A stretch of 54,099 nt of DNA from a virus. A program made the translations under genes and the position numbers. The DNA is taken from positions 1 to 54,099 of IMG/VR virus record IMGVR_UViG_3300037502_000458; one strand, 5' to 3'. Positions 32,558 through 41,123 of the stretch are shown here, in pieces (the first letter of the stretch is position 1; each line of letters starts with the position of its first letter). The notes under the pieces were generated by a model, which was not told where the DNA came from, ran no database searches, and worked only from the letters and a program-made list of their open reading frames with translations.

Positions 32558-32729
32558 CTTCGTCTCTTAAAAGGTTATTGAGAATATCAAGGCTGTCTTG
32601 TAATCCTTGATATGTTCCGACCATACGTTGATAAGCCTCCCATGTCTGCGCTTTTCCCATCGCAAGGGCCAGAGATATTTCACTCTGTGAGGCTTTGATC
32701 CCGTTGATCAGATCGTTTACCGTCTTCAT
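32544..32729 (-). CDS. Small helical protein upstream of Cpn10 (61 aa)
   Basis: MKTVNDLINGIKASQSEISL, a central WEAYQRMVGTYQGLQDSLDI segment and acidic end DEDEHE: an all-alpha, probably coiled-coil protein. The pattern 'LAxGxAxxWExYQRMVGxYQGLxxxLxxLxxxL' is frequent between portal and scaffold genes of such phages. It overlaps both neighbours (ATGA upstream, 14 bases with Cpn10). Role unknown. Confidence 0.65.
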   Translation of the reverse strand: MKTVNDLINGIKASQSEISLALAMGKAQTWEAYQRMVGTYQGLQDSLDILNNLLRDEDEHE

Positions 32730-32851
32730 TTCTTGTCTTTTTTCTCTTCTCCTTTAGGTTGATACGACTGACCATTCAGCGGAACACCCATAGCAATACG
32801 CTTATGCTGCGGGACGTTGACGCTTTTCTGCTCTTGATCTGAAGTTGCCAT
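32726..32851 (-). CDS. Very small protein after the portal gene (41 aa)
   Basis: ATG at 32851 is preceded by AGGAG with a six-base gap, and the frame runs 41 codons to an ATGA overlap with the next gene. Sequence MATSDQEQKSVNVPQHKRIA, central MGVPLNGQSYQPKG and a Lys/Glu tail: mostly disordered. Fit to the gap and ribosome site support it. Function unknown. Confidence 0.6.
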   Translation of the reverse strand: MATSDQEQKSVNVPQHKRIAMGVPLNGQSYQPKGEEKKDKK

Positions 32852-32860
32852 CACTTACTC

Positions 32861-35383
32861 CTATTGGATTGTGTAATCAATAATTGTTTTATCTTGATCT
32901 AGTTTCAACCTAGCAGCGTCTCTTGTCAATCTGGCGGTTTCTATACGCTCCTTGGTTTCCTGATCTCCAACTGCAATCGCCATTCTCAACTGCAAGTCTT
33001 CCATCTCCATCTGCTGTTTCTGTTGTAGCTCCAGCATCTGAAGTTCAAGTTTCTGCTGCATCTCCTGCCCTTTAAGCTGGAGTTCTGCCTTGTCACGTTC
33101 CGTCCTTCTTTGAGTCTCAGCCATGCTCGTCTGTAGCAGAACCTGTCCGTCAGGCGTCAAATCAGGCTTCGGCTTGAACTGCTGCGCTTGCTGAACCATC
33201 TGTTGAATGATCGGCATGATCCCTTGCAGGGTCTCCTGAGCATCCATGTCAACGTGCTGAGAAGCCGCCCCAAACATTTTGTCTACAGGCTTGGGATCGG
33301 TGATTAGCTCGTAATCCTCCAACTTCTTGCCCAAAGACTGATGGATGTAACCTTCCATTCTGTTTAGATACCACAGCGCAATATGCTGTTTGATGTGCTC
33401 CATCGCTTTCGGAAGGAAGCTCGGAGCAATCAAAGGATTCCCGCCCAACACCGGGTTCTTTGCATAGTCCAAATGGGCCTGAATATGCCCCAGATGGTCC
33501 TGTTCGGGATAAGCAAAGGCAGACTGCCCAATACTCATCGCTACGTTCTCGTTGGCAGGATCCTGCTTCTGAGGTCCCGGCATATCCGTCATCAGTTCGT
33601 TGATCGCCGGTACTTTCAGTTGCTTCAAGAAGCGTGATATGACCACTCTTCGATTAAAGAGGTCCGGGTTCTTCTCTGCGATTGACATGACCGCTTGAGA
33701 TTGGGCCATTCGCTGAGTTTCAGAGAAGATGTGAGGATCACTGACAGGAACAACGTCCGATACTTTTGCAAAGTCTTCTCTCTTGATGTCTAAATCAACC
33801 ATATCGTCGGATCTGGACATATCCTCCAAATACCAACGGTTGATCCTCTGAAGAATCTTCAGAACCCTCGTCTGACTCTTGTGAAGCCTCGCGTGAATGC
33901 TCGAAAAGACCGCCGCTCCCTGCTCAATCAGAGCCTGTGTCGTCCCTACAGGAGCGTTTGCAGTCACATCTGCGATCTTTTCCTCTGCCGTCGTTACTAC
34001 ACCCTTGGCAGCGGTCGTCAGGAACCCCAAAAGTTGAAACAAAACCGGACTCGGGGGGTTAAATGGCATCGGCATCGCAATCTTGCGAATGTCATCTACC
34101 CCCGGAGCTGCTTCCAACTCGGCTACTTGGGTTACTTCAACCTGCTGAGACTGCCCCGATAGCTTCGCTCCCTTCAACTTCAGCATCGTTGCTGCGTTGT
34201 TGATGTGGGCAGAGTCCAAAAGTGCCCTCAGAGAGCCTGTAAGGGCCGCAGAAAGCCCTCCAATCAGGTGCGGAAGGCCAATAGCGTAAGCACCACGCCA
34301 CGGAATGAACTTAAACTCGACAATCCAATCGAGTTTCGTCATCGTTTCCTCGCCTTCCTCCCAATTTCGGTACAAACCGACGACTTCCGTCTCCAGTTCG
34401 TCAATCATGAGGATGTAAGGCGCTAACTCTCCCTTCGTATAGCTATCACTTTCCAGTTCCAACCATGTGTAAACGTGGTAAACACGCCGTACACCGTCTT
34501 CATTGTCGTTATCTGACCTTCCCTCTACCTTGTCATTGGCCTTTTGAGGGCCTGTAGGTTCAGGAGACATCGTTGCACGAATGAAAGACGTATCCCGATA
34601 CAAGCCAGAACGAATTCGTTGCTTGTATTCGTAGTTGGAAATGTCGTGAACCTCTGTTACCCGCTGACTCGTGTAGAAGTTCGTCGCCGCAAACGGCAGA
34701 ATCACGTTGTCAATCGGCAGAAACTCCGCACAAGGTCTCTTTTGACGCTCGTCATACCAGAGTTTTAGGTACTGACTACCTCCAAGGGGCAGTTGAGTGA
34801 GCATCTGCTCCAACTCATCCGAGAACTCGGGGATCTGTTCGGTCAACTGCCAGTTCATGAAGTCGCGTTTACGCTCCGCAACCTCTGTTTTTTCCTTGGA
34901 AGTCTCACCCAGAATCTTGGTCCGGGTCGGGCCATCAGGCGGAAACAGTTCTTTAATGGCCCTTGAAGCGAAATCTACGCACCCTTCAGCCATTACAGGG
35001 TGTACGACTTTAGATGCACCGTTAAACGAAGCCCCTCCGGGAGCGTCATTCCCCAATCCGGTCCTTCGGATCCCCTCTTCGTACTGCTTGTCCCGCTGTT
35101 TCCTTGCGTCTTTGTCCTTCTCGATCAGCTCGATGTACCGCAGAGCAAAGGACGCAATCTCAAATGAGTCGGCAGATTCAGCCAGATTCTCATAGAAGTC
35201 AGGGTTCTCTATCGGACCTTCGGGGAGAGTGACAACAGCAGAGCCATCAGGAAGCTCTTCGATCTCAGATTCAGAGAGATTAATATCCAACTCTGGTTCT
35301 GGTTCCTGCCGGAGCAGATCGCCTTGAGCAAGACCCGGAACACTTCTTCCATAGTCCTGCTCGATGGGGAATTCGGTTGCCAT
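32861..35383 (-). CDS. Portal protein, podoviral/P22-SU10 class (840 aa)
   Basis: Long portal with an acidic N-terminal extension (DINLSESEIEELPDGSAVVT), then RKQRDKQYEEGIRRTGLGND, ASKVVHPVMAEGCVDFASRA followed by IKELFPPDGP, IDNVILPFAATNFYTSQRVT, the WRGAYAIGLPHLIGGLSAAL TGSLRALLD helix region and the GTTQALIEQGAAVFSSIHAR tunnel-helix region. C-terminal part is Gln-rich coiled coil (GQEMQQKLELQMLELQQKQQ), like the barrel of P22 gp1. The dodecamer forms the DNA entry vertex and binds terminase and adaptor. Lies two genes after the large terminase. Confidence 0.85.
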   Translation of the reverse strand: MATEFPIEQDYGRSVPGLAQGDLLRQEPEPELDINLSESEIEELPDGSAVVTLPEGPIENPDFYENLAESADSFEIASFALRYIELIEKDKDARKQRDKQYEEGIRRTGLGNDAPGGASFNGASKVVHPVMAEGCVDFASRAIKELFPPDGPTRTKILGETSKEKTEVAERKRDFMNWQLTEQIPEFSDELEQMLTQLPLGGSQYLKLWYDERQKRPCAEFLPIDNVILPFAATNFYTSQRVTEVHDISNYEYKQRIRSGLYRDTSFIRATMSPEPTGPQKANDKVEGRSDNDNEDGVRRVYHVYTWLELESDSYTKGELAPYILMIDELETEVVGLYRNWEEGEETMTKLDWIVEFKFIPWRGAYAIGLPHLIGGLSAALTGSLRALLDSAHINNAATMLKLKGAKLSGQSQQVEVTQVAELEAAPGVDDIRKIAMPMPFNPPSPVLFQLLGFLTTAAKGVVTTAEEKIADVTANAPVGTTQALIEQGAAVFSSIHARLHKSQTRVLKILQRINRWYLEDMSRSDDMVDLDIKREDFAKVSDVVPVSDPHIFSETQRMAQSQAVMSIAEKNPDLFNRRVVISRFLKQLKVPAINELMTDMPGPQKQDPANENVAMSIGQSAFAYPEQDHLGHIQAHLDYAKNPVLGGNPLIAPSFLPKAMEHIKQHIALWYLNRMEGYIHQSLGKKLEDYELITDPKPVDKMFGAASQHVDMDAQETLQGIMPIIQQMVQQAQQFKPKPDLTPDGQVLLQTSMAETQRRTERDKAELQLKGQEMQQKLELQMLELQQKQQMEMEDLQLRMAIAVGDQETKERIETARLTRDAARLKLDQDKTIIDYTIQ

Positions 35384-35384
35384 C

Positions 35385-38300
35385 TTATTTCCTGTTCACG
35401 GCGGCAAGGCCACCTTTCTTTTTGCCAGTAAGTCGCTTCATGGCCTCTTCGTACATCTTAATCTCATCAACGTACTGAGGGTCCACTTTCTGCCTTGCGC
35501 CTACCGACTTGAGCATATTAAACGGATCAACTTTCTTCGCCAGTTCAGGATGTTCTCTAAACCATTGAGAAAAATCTGGGAAAGCTAGTTCGTAAGGGAT
35601 TGGGTACTTTGATCTACCCATCAATTGACCGGGTATGTCGTATTCATAAGTTGGATGCCGAGACAGCGTAAGCTCGCCTTGCGGCCTCATCTGACCAACT
35701 GAGTATCCCGTAACCCCTGTCTCCAAATTCCTTAGCCCCGGCTCAGTAATCGCGGTTTGAACTATGCTTCCTTGAAACGGGAATCCCACCGCTTTGGCAG
35801 TAGTTGGCTTTTCCAGAACTTCAGAAATGCGCTTCCGAAGATTTGGGTTCATCTGGGCTTGCAACAACAAATCGATGGGGTCCTCAAATCCAACAAACTG
35901 CGGGTACTTGTTTGCCTTGTCACCCTCTCGCACCATCTTGTTCAAGATTTCCATCTTGTCGGCTGGCAACTTGTCCGGCTTGAGCACAGAAATCAAAGCA
36001 TCTAGATTGTGCATGGCATAACGAGAACTCTCAGGCGACATCTTCATGTATTGCCCAAGAATCTTGTCAGTCTGATACTTCTCTGCCATCTCATCAACCA
36101 GATTCTTAATGCCTTGAGCCGCACCTTTGCTTGACGCCCAATAGCTTTCAGGCTGAGCAGTCCCATAACTAGGCCCGCCATACAACTCAACAGGAGTTTC
36201 AGGCGTTACGTCACCAACCTGCATCAGACGTTTGCCAGCCCTCGTAGGCTCATACAAAGAACCCGGAGACTTGACTTGCCCCATCGTGGGGTCTCCCGGA
36301 ACTCCTACAATTACCGATCCTAGTTGCTTCTCGTAGTCAACCGTAGGAAGCGGCTTATCCTCAATCGTGCTCTCCACGATCATCGGAGTGCGCTGTTCCA
36401 TTTCGTAAACAGCACGAGACTTGCCTTCAGGATTTACAGAGAAAGCAGGATCAGGTCTCACAAACCCCGGCTGCGTTTGCTCGGCGATTCGTTGAGCAAT
36501 ACTTTCAATCTCTTGCTTTGATCGCGGAGCAGCACGACCAGCAGCAGCGGCCTCCTCTGCGTATTTGCTCTTAGCCGCCCTAGCAGCAGCAGGAAGGTTC
36601 TTCAATCCGGCCAACCCTCCCTTAGCCATCTGCACTTCATTGGCTAACTTCAGGGCTTGCATGAATGCCTTGTCTTCTGGCATTCCTTGTTCGATCAGTC
36701 TGGCTTTGATGGTGTCGGCGTTAGATACCAACCCACCTTCTGCTTTTTTAACCACTCCCAGTTTGTCTAAAAGTTCATCACCTTCTTCTGCTTGTATCTT
36801 TTCCCACCGCCGTTTCAACTGATTAAACGGCGTTGGCCCAACAGTTTCAAACTCTTGTTCCGTAATATAGCGATCTTTTGATGACAAATTTTGAGATCTA
36901 AGCCAATTTCTAAAATCCCCATCAATGTTTCGGTCAGTCAAAATGTCAATCATTCCAGCATTTCGTATATCACCAATACCAATCCATTCTTGGCTCTTTA
37001 CGAAGTCTTGAACGAAAGGCAAGTAATCTTCTTTAGGCGCTTGGTTGCCCTTGCCTTTGATTTGAATAATCTGCGAAGGAGCCTCTCCAAATCGACCAAC
37101 TAACTCCTTCTGTAAGGCCTGATTATAAACTTCATGATCTTCTGATTTATAAGGAGGCTTTAAGCCTAGTCTTGTTTCAATATCTCGACCTAATTGCAAA
37201 TATTCTTCTTTGGGCATTTTTGCGCGAATAGTATTCCAATCCCATTGACTGGGCCTCACCTCAATCGTTACATGAGGCTCACCCTTTGAATCTCTGAGAG
37301 AAAAGATTTGCGTGTTGCCTTCCAGCACATCTGGGCAGTAGCTCCCAACACAGTGCCCCATCGTCTTGCCTTCATAAGACAACGCTTCTTCCGTCTTCTT
37401 CGCGTCAGTCTTATTGTGCAGTTCTAGCCACTTGTAGCCCTCTGGATAGTCTTTAACAACCGGCAACCCCTCCTGCTGCTGTATCGCGGCTCTAGCGGCT
37501 TCCTTGGCCTTCTCTTGGTCGTATTCGTAAGTCCGCCTGACCGCTTGCTCAATTGAAACTTTGTTTAACTGTTCTGGACGGATACGGCCCGTTTGCAAGT
37601 CTTCACGGAGAACGTCAACAACGTGATCAAATCCCAAGTCGCCATACGTCGTAGTGTAAAGAGGAGTGTTTGGATCAAGTTTCATTACCCAAGGATTTTT
37701 TTGAGCTAAATCCAAGTTGATCCTATCCATCATCCCATGACTTTTCCACCACTCGTTTTGCAAAGTTTCATACTCGTTGTCTTGAAGTATGATGGCTTTG
37801 TCACCTATCGGGGTTTTTTGATTCAAAACCTCCATTTCTTTATCGCTGTAAATACCGCTGTTCCTTAGCTTTTCATCAAACCTTCTAGCAATTTCCGATT
37901 GCTTATCTTTGAATCTGCGTTCTGCTTCTTGGGCAAACGGCAAAGATTCTATTGTCCGCTGAATGTCGCCAGCAGTTCGTGATGCAATCGCCTCATCTGA
38001 CAGGTTTTCCCACCTTTTGGCTAAGTCTGATTGTCCCATGCCACTAGCGGGAAACCCAGCCATGTGTCGTTGCACCCTTGTTGACTTTTCTGGAACAAGA
38101 GCCTCTTCTGCCAAATCTGTTTTATGAGTAACACCTTCTTCTGCCAACTTTCTTACCGGGTCTTCCGGCGTACCCATTTCTTTCTTGACATAATTGACAA
38201 GATTCCGGTCAATCCAATTGTCTAACGCAGCTCGCTGCCTTTCTTGACCCAACATCCGCTCAACCGTTTGGCGGCTTTCAGGAGTAAGCGTTGGATCTTT

Positions 38301-38966
38301 CAATAACTCTTCGTGTCTAGGAATTCGTTGAGCAGGCGTTTCTCCAGCAATCGTTTCCGACTTTAAGGGCTTTACCGATTGCTCAACTGTTCTTTCAATC
38401 CAGTTGCCGCCTTTTCCCTTAACAACCTGACTGGCGGTGTTCTGCGTCATCCCCTGAAGGATCTCAGCAGGCAACCCACCCTTTTCCATCGTGCTGTAGA
38501 CCTGCTTCTCGACAGCCTTCTCTAGACGGCCCCCGGCGGCCTGTAAAGCCCTCTGAGCCATGGCATTAACGTCTGCCGCCTTTGCACCTGCTTGAGCCAT
38601 TGCAGGACCCGCTAGGATGTTTGCAGGGGAGGTGAAGGCTGTAGGCTGCATCGGGAAGGCTTGCCCTATGGTTCCTAATGCTTCAGCGGCGGTGTCAAAG
38701 TATCGTTTGCCCGCTTCCGTTTCTGGGATACGAAATCTCTTGGCTTGGAACTCCGGTCCCATCTTGCCCATGAACTGGGCAGGAACACCGTGTACCAACG
38801 CACCAAAAAGAGAAAGACCTGCATCCGCAAGTCCTTTGGCTTTATCTAGCTTCGTCTCGTCAGGACGAAAGATGGATCGAACATCACCGCCAAGAATAGG
38901 TTCTTCAACCGGAGGGATGTCTGATAAGGGTTGGGTCATTGGCAGACCCCCGAGGATTCTTTCCAT
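35385..38966 (-). CDS. Large PcfJ-like polyvalent protein between terminase and portal (1193 aa)
   Basis: N-terminal Gly/Ala-rich region (about 40-160) resembles a virion or membrane-associated segment. A central domain at about 530-660 has MGHCVGSYCPDVLEGNTQIF then SLRDSKGEPHVTIEVRPSQW and IIQIKGKGNQAPKEDYLPFV: the H-C-V-x2-Y core of PcfJ-like domains found in mobile elements and phages. Around 745-800 are KAEGGLVSNADTIKARLIEQ, GMPEDKAFMQALKLANE and MAKGGLAG. The C-terminus (about 990-1193) is another globular part ending KKKGGLAAVNRK. Well-formed ribosome site AAGGAGGAAGT. Could be a virion-delivered effector; mechanism unknown. Confidence 0.6.
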   Translation of the reverse strand: MERILGGLPMTQPLSDIPPVEEPILGGDVRSIFRPDETKLDKAKGLADAGLSLFGALVHGVPAQFMGKMGPEFQAKRFRIPETEAGKRYFDTAAEALGTIGQAFPMQPTAFTSPANILAGPAMAQAGAKAADVNAMAQRALQAAGGRLEKAVEKQVYSTMEKGGLPAEILQGMTQNTASQVVKGKGGNWIERTVEQSVKPLKSETIAGETPAQRIPRHEELLKDPTLTPESRQTVERMLGQERQRAALDNWIDRNLVNYVKKEMGTPEDPVRKLAEEGVTHKTDLAEEALVPEKSTRVQRHMAGFPASGMGQSDLAKRWENLSDEAIASRTAGDIQRTIESLPFAQEAERRFKDKQSEIARRFDEKLRNSGIYSDKEMEVLNQKTPIGDKAIILQDNEYETLQNEWWKSHGMMDRINLDLAQKNPWVMKLDPNTPLYTTTYGDLGFDHVVDVLREDLQTGRIRPEQLNKVSIEQAVRRTYEYDQEKAKEAARAAIQQQEGLPVVKDYPEGYKWLELHNKTDAKKTEEALSYEGKTMGHCVGSYCPDVLEGNTQIFSLRDSKGEPHVTIEVRPSQWDWNTIRAKMPKEEYLQLGRDIETRLGLKPPYKSEDHEVYNQALQKELVGRFGEAPSQIIQIKGKGNQAPKEDYLPFVQDFVKSQEWIGIGDIRNAGMIDILTDRNIDGDFRNWLRSQNLSSKDRYITEQEFETVGPTPFNQLKRRWEKIQAEEGDELLDKLGVVKKAEGGLVSNADTIKARLIEQGMPEDKAFMQALKLANEVQMAKGGLAGLKNLPAAARAAKSKYAEEAAAAGRAAPRSKQEIESIAQRIAEQTQPGFVRPDPAFSVNPEGKSRAVYEMEQRTPMIVESTIEDKPLPTVDYEKQLGSVIVGVPGDPTMGQVKSPGSLYEPTRAGKRLMQVGDVTPETPVELYGGPSYGTAQPESYWASSKGAAQGIKNLVDEMAEKYQTDKILGQYMKMSPESSRYAMHNLDALISVLKPDKLPADKMEILNKMVREGDKANKYPQFVGFEDPIDLLLQAQMNPNLRKRISEVLEKPTTAKAVGFPFQGSIVQTAITEPGLRNLETGVTGYSVGQMRPQGELTLSRHPTYEYDIPGQLMGRSKYPIPYELAFPDFSQWFREHPELAKKVDPFNMLKSVGARQKVDPQYVDEIKMYEEAMKRLTGKKKGGLAAVNRK

Positions 38967-38999
38967 ACTTCCTCCTTACCCTGTGAATGATATACGGTA

Positions 39000-39191
39000 T
39001 TACTCTCTATTCCTAGTGAATACGTTAGTACACATTACACAAACACGCCTCCCATCTAACTCGGACAAGATCCGCTTTTTACCCGGCCACATTCCCCCGG
39101 TACTAAGCAGACGACAAAATGTATCTTCACCTGTCCAAATGTGAGCCGCAGTGCTTTTTTTCTTTGGATTGTAGTAGTAGTAAGTTGTCAT
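39000..39191 (-). CDS. Small Cys-containing protein after structured region (63 aa)
   Basis: MTTYYYYNPKKKSTAAHIWT, TFCRLLSTGGMWPGKKRILS and a C-terminal VCVMC pair: cysteines in a C..CxxC arrangement suggest a small zinc site. The frame stays open back to GTG 39350, and that extension reads like protein (WNLSQDDGFGRGEISPSFWK), so the gene may be 116 residues; no good ribosome site is seen at either start. First gene after the candidate RNA. Function unknown. Confidence 0.5.
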   Translation of the reverse strand: MTTYYYYNPKKKSTAAHIWTGEDTFCRLLSTGGMWPGKKRILSELDGRRVCVMCTNVFTRNRE

Positions 39192-39490
39192 TGGTACGCC
39201 AATCTTTGGGTTATAGCTCGCCTTGGGTGGATGGCCGTTTCTTTTCCAAAAAGAAGGGCTTATCTCACCTCTCCCAAACCCATCATCCTGTGAAAGGTTC
39301 CAGAGCACCCATGAGGCTGCGATTCGTTCGGGTCCGCTTCTAACTACCACCCTTTGAGCGGCTCGCCTTTCTCAGTTCCTCGCAGACAGACTGAACGGCT
39401 TGATTGTTCGTACCAAAAGCCGGTGTACCCTCACGTGTTCGCCCATTCAGGCGCAGACTTTTACGTGCGTGTCACGAGTTCCGGCGCACC

Positions 39491-39526
39491 AAAACAAAAA
39501 CCCTTAGGTCGGAAACGGGCTAAGGG
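39491..39526 (-). terminator. Intrinsic terminator of the candidate ncRNA
   Basis: Minus strand CCCTTAG (39526-39520) and CTAAGGG (39507-39501) form a 7-bp stem with a 12-base loop, followed immediately by TTTTTGTTTT. The 3' arm can pair instead, over 13 of 14 positions, with AACCCTTAGGTAGG at 39602-39589; either helix ends at the U-tract. Confidence 0.7.
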
Positions 39527-39647
39527 CTTGGTTTGCCGCTGTACAGGTGGTCAGAACACCATTCTGTACGCTTTGACTAAGCCCGCCCCCTACCTAAGGG
39601 TTCGGATTCGCAGTTCTGTGCTCTATCGGATTACCAGCCCGACAGTG
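39491..39647 (-). ncRNA. Candidate structured phage RNA of about 155 nt
   Basis: Predicted start about 39647 from the promoter, end at the U-tract. Nested helices visible on the minus strand: P1, AACCCTTAGGTAGG (39602-39589) with CCGACCTAAGGGTT (39512-39499), 13 of 14 pairs; P2, GGGCTT (39584-39579) with AAGCCC (39529-39524), with an alternative CGGGCT/AGCCCG partner; P3, GTACAG (39569-39564) with CTGTAC (39546-39541), continued inside by TGGT/ACCA. A rod closed at its base and ending in U's is the form of a small regulatory RNA or an attenuator leader of the portal-capsid operon. Not matched to a known class. Confidence 0.55.
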
Positions 39648-39653
39648 ATTAGA

Positions 39654-39681
39654 ATTCTATCCACCTGATTATCTCTGTCAA
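39654..39681 (-). promoter_or_regulatory. Near-consensus sigma70 promoter for the structured RNA
   Basis: Minus strand TTGACA (39676-39681, perfect -35), 16-base spacer, TAGAAT (39654-39659, five of six to the -10 consensus), starting 15 bases after the large terminase stop. The strongest promoter seen in the window, placed between packaging and virion genes. Confidence 0.7.
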
Positions 39682-39695
39682 TACGCAACATTAAG

Positions 39696-41123
39696 TTAGA
39701 TTGAGTATGGATTCTCTCGGGTTCTTCCAGAGTCAACATAATCCTCTTCATCCCAATCGTCTCGGGGGGGAGGATCGATCTCTAGCCAACCAGAGTCTCT
39801 GAGATACCTCAAGGCTTGCGTACAAGAATCGACATAATCGTCCCTCGTTGACTCAGGAAACGAACAGATCTGGCTGACAAACCCTTCCGCCCAGTCTTTG
39901 ACGTAGCCCCTTCTTCTGTCGCTCTCAGGAATCCATACCCGCCCTCTGGCAATAATGTTGGAGACGATGTTCAGCCTCTGCATCTTGTCAGCCTTACCGG
40001 GGTTATATGCCCTGACAGGAAGGTGTGCCCTCTGTAAGTCTTGAATCAACGAGATCCCCGCGCTCTTGTCTTCTACGAGGATCAGATCTACCCGCTTCTT
40101 ATCCTTCCCTTCACCGAAGATCGTCTCGTACTCCTCTATGACTTTAGGACGCAGATCGGGGTACTGAAGGTGCTCATTCCAGCAATCGATCACCATTACG
40201 CTCATCGGGCCATCTAAGGGCTTGAACACCCCAAAGGTGATGCTGGCAGTAGGGTCGTTGTGAGTCTTCTCTGTATTGGCACAGTCGTAGGATTGGACGA
40301 TGTACTCAAACCGTGGAAACTCTTTACCAGCAGGCCACAACTTGAACATCTCGCGTTTAACGATTCCCCCTTCTTCCGGGTCTATGATCTCTGCATGAAT
40401 CTCCTGACGGCCAATCGTCGTCCCTTCGTATTGAAGGATCTGACGCTTGAAGTTCTCAGATAGATTGTTGATGTTGGCATACGTTGAGGCTCGGGAGATG
40501 ACAACATCCTCCCCCTCGCGAGATACCAACTCGATAATCAGGTCCTTAGGTTTAGGTGTTGTAGTGCAGATGATCTTGGTACGCTTTCCAAGACGCACAG
40601 ACAGCATGATCTGATCCCAAGCCTCTTGGATGTAATCCCAAGCCGCCAACTCGTCACATAAGGCTCCATGCCACTGAGGGCCACGGAAACGCTCTGGCTC
40701 GCTGGCAGGAATGCCTTTAATAAGGCTTCCATTGACCAATCTAAGCTCGTGAAGGGCCTTGTTATAGTCGGCTATCAGAATCTGCGGGATGACGCTCAGA
40801 AGGCCGCTATCGCCCTCAAAGACCGTTCCTCGAATATCAGAACTGGTTGGAGCCGCTACGAGCCACCGGGTCTTAGGTTCAGTCCAAGCCCACCAACCTA
40901 ACTGCTCCGACCCCATTTTCGATTTCCCAGCTCCCCTGCCCCCAAGTGCCAGCCAAATAGACCACCAATCTCCCGGAGGAAGAATCTGATGCTTATGAGC
41001 TGTAGACAACCAATTAGCCCTCCATGCGAAGGCTGCTTGATCCTCTGGAGACAGTAGTTCGAACTTCCTTCGTGTCTCCGGGTCTTTCAATAGATCAAGG
41101 ATGTCATCCACGTTGAAACGCAC
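39696..41123 (-). CDS. terL: Terminase large subunit (475 aa)
   Basis: ATPase half: Walker A GGRGAGKS (61-68), Walker B ALCDE (154-158) with catalytic Glu158, coupling motif CTTTP (186-190). Nuclease half with RNase H-like acidic residues: Asp280 in QSYDCAN, Glu351/Asp352 in LVEDKSAG, and Asp428-432 in RDDYVDS. It cuts and translocates DNA into the procapsid through the portal. Starts at GTG 41123 within the end of the upstream gene. The domain pattern is that of the Terminase_6 group; 475 residues is a usual size. Confidence 0.93.
   Translation of the reverse strand: MRFNVDDILDLLKDPETRRKFELLSPEDQAAFAWRANWLSTAHKHQILPPGDWWSIWLALGGRGAGKSKMGSEQLGWWAWTEPKTRWLVAAPTSSDIRGTVFEGDSGLLSVIPQILIADYNKALHELRLVNGSLIKGIPASEPERFRGPQWHGALCDELAAWDYIQEAWDQIMLSVRLGKRTKIICTTTPKPKDLIIELVSREGEDVVISRASTYANINNLSENFKRQILQYEGTTIGRQEIHAEIIDPEEGGIVKREMFKLWPAGKEFPRFEYIVQSYDCANTEKTHNDPTASITFGVFKPLDGPMSVMVIDCWNEHLQYPDLRPKVIEEYETIFGEGKDKKRVDLILVEDKSAGISLIQDLQRAHLPVRAYNPGKADKMQRLNIVSNIIARGRVWIPESDRRRGYVKDWAEGFVSQICSFPESTRDDYVDSCTQALRYLRDSGWLEIDPPPRDDWDEEDYVDSGRTRENPYSI

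Larger units (their letters stand above)
39192..39695. other. 504-base stretch without a firm gene between terminase and 63-aa gene
   Basis: Holds, in leftward order, a near-consensus promoter (39654-39681), a structured candidate RNA (39491-39647) ending in an intrinsic terminator, then about 300 bases with a 43-codon protein-like frame (39471-39340) lacking a usual start codon and the possible N-terminal extension of the 63-aa gene. No tRNA cloverleaf was found on either strand. Confidence 0.6.

Noticed and set aside
39354-39668. 104-codon plus-strand frame in the gap behind terL
   Set aside because: Runs against a strong leftward promoter, hairpins and terminator; composition is not protein-like and the ribosome site is poor.
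39590-39690. tRNA-like string (GATAGAGC ... GAATCCGAACC) on the minus strand
   Set aside because: No consistent D-, anticodon- and T-arms can be folded; the paired regions instead form the nested P1-P3 rod.
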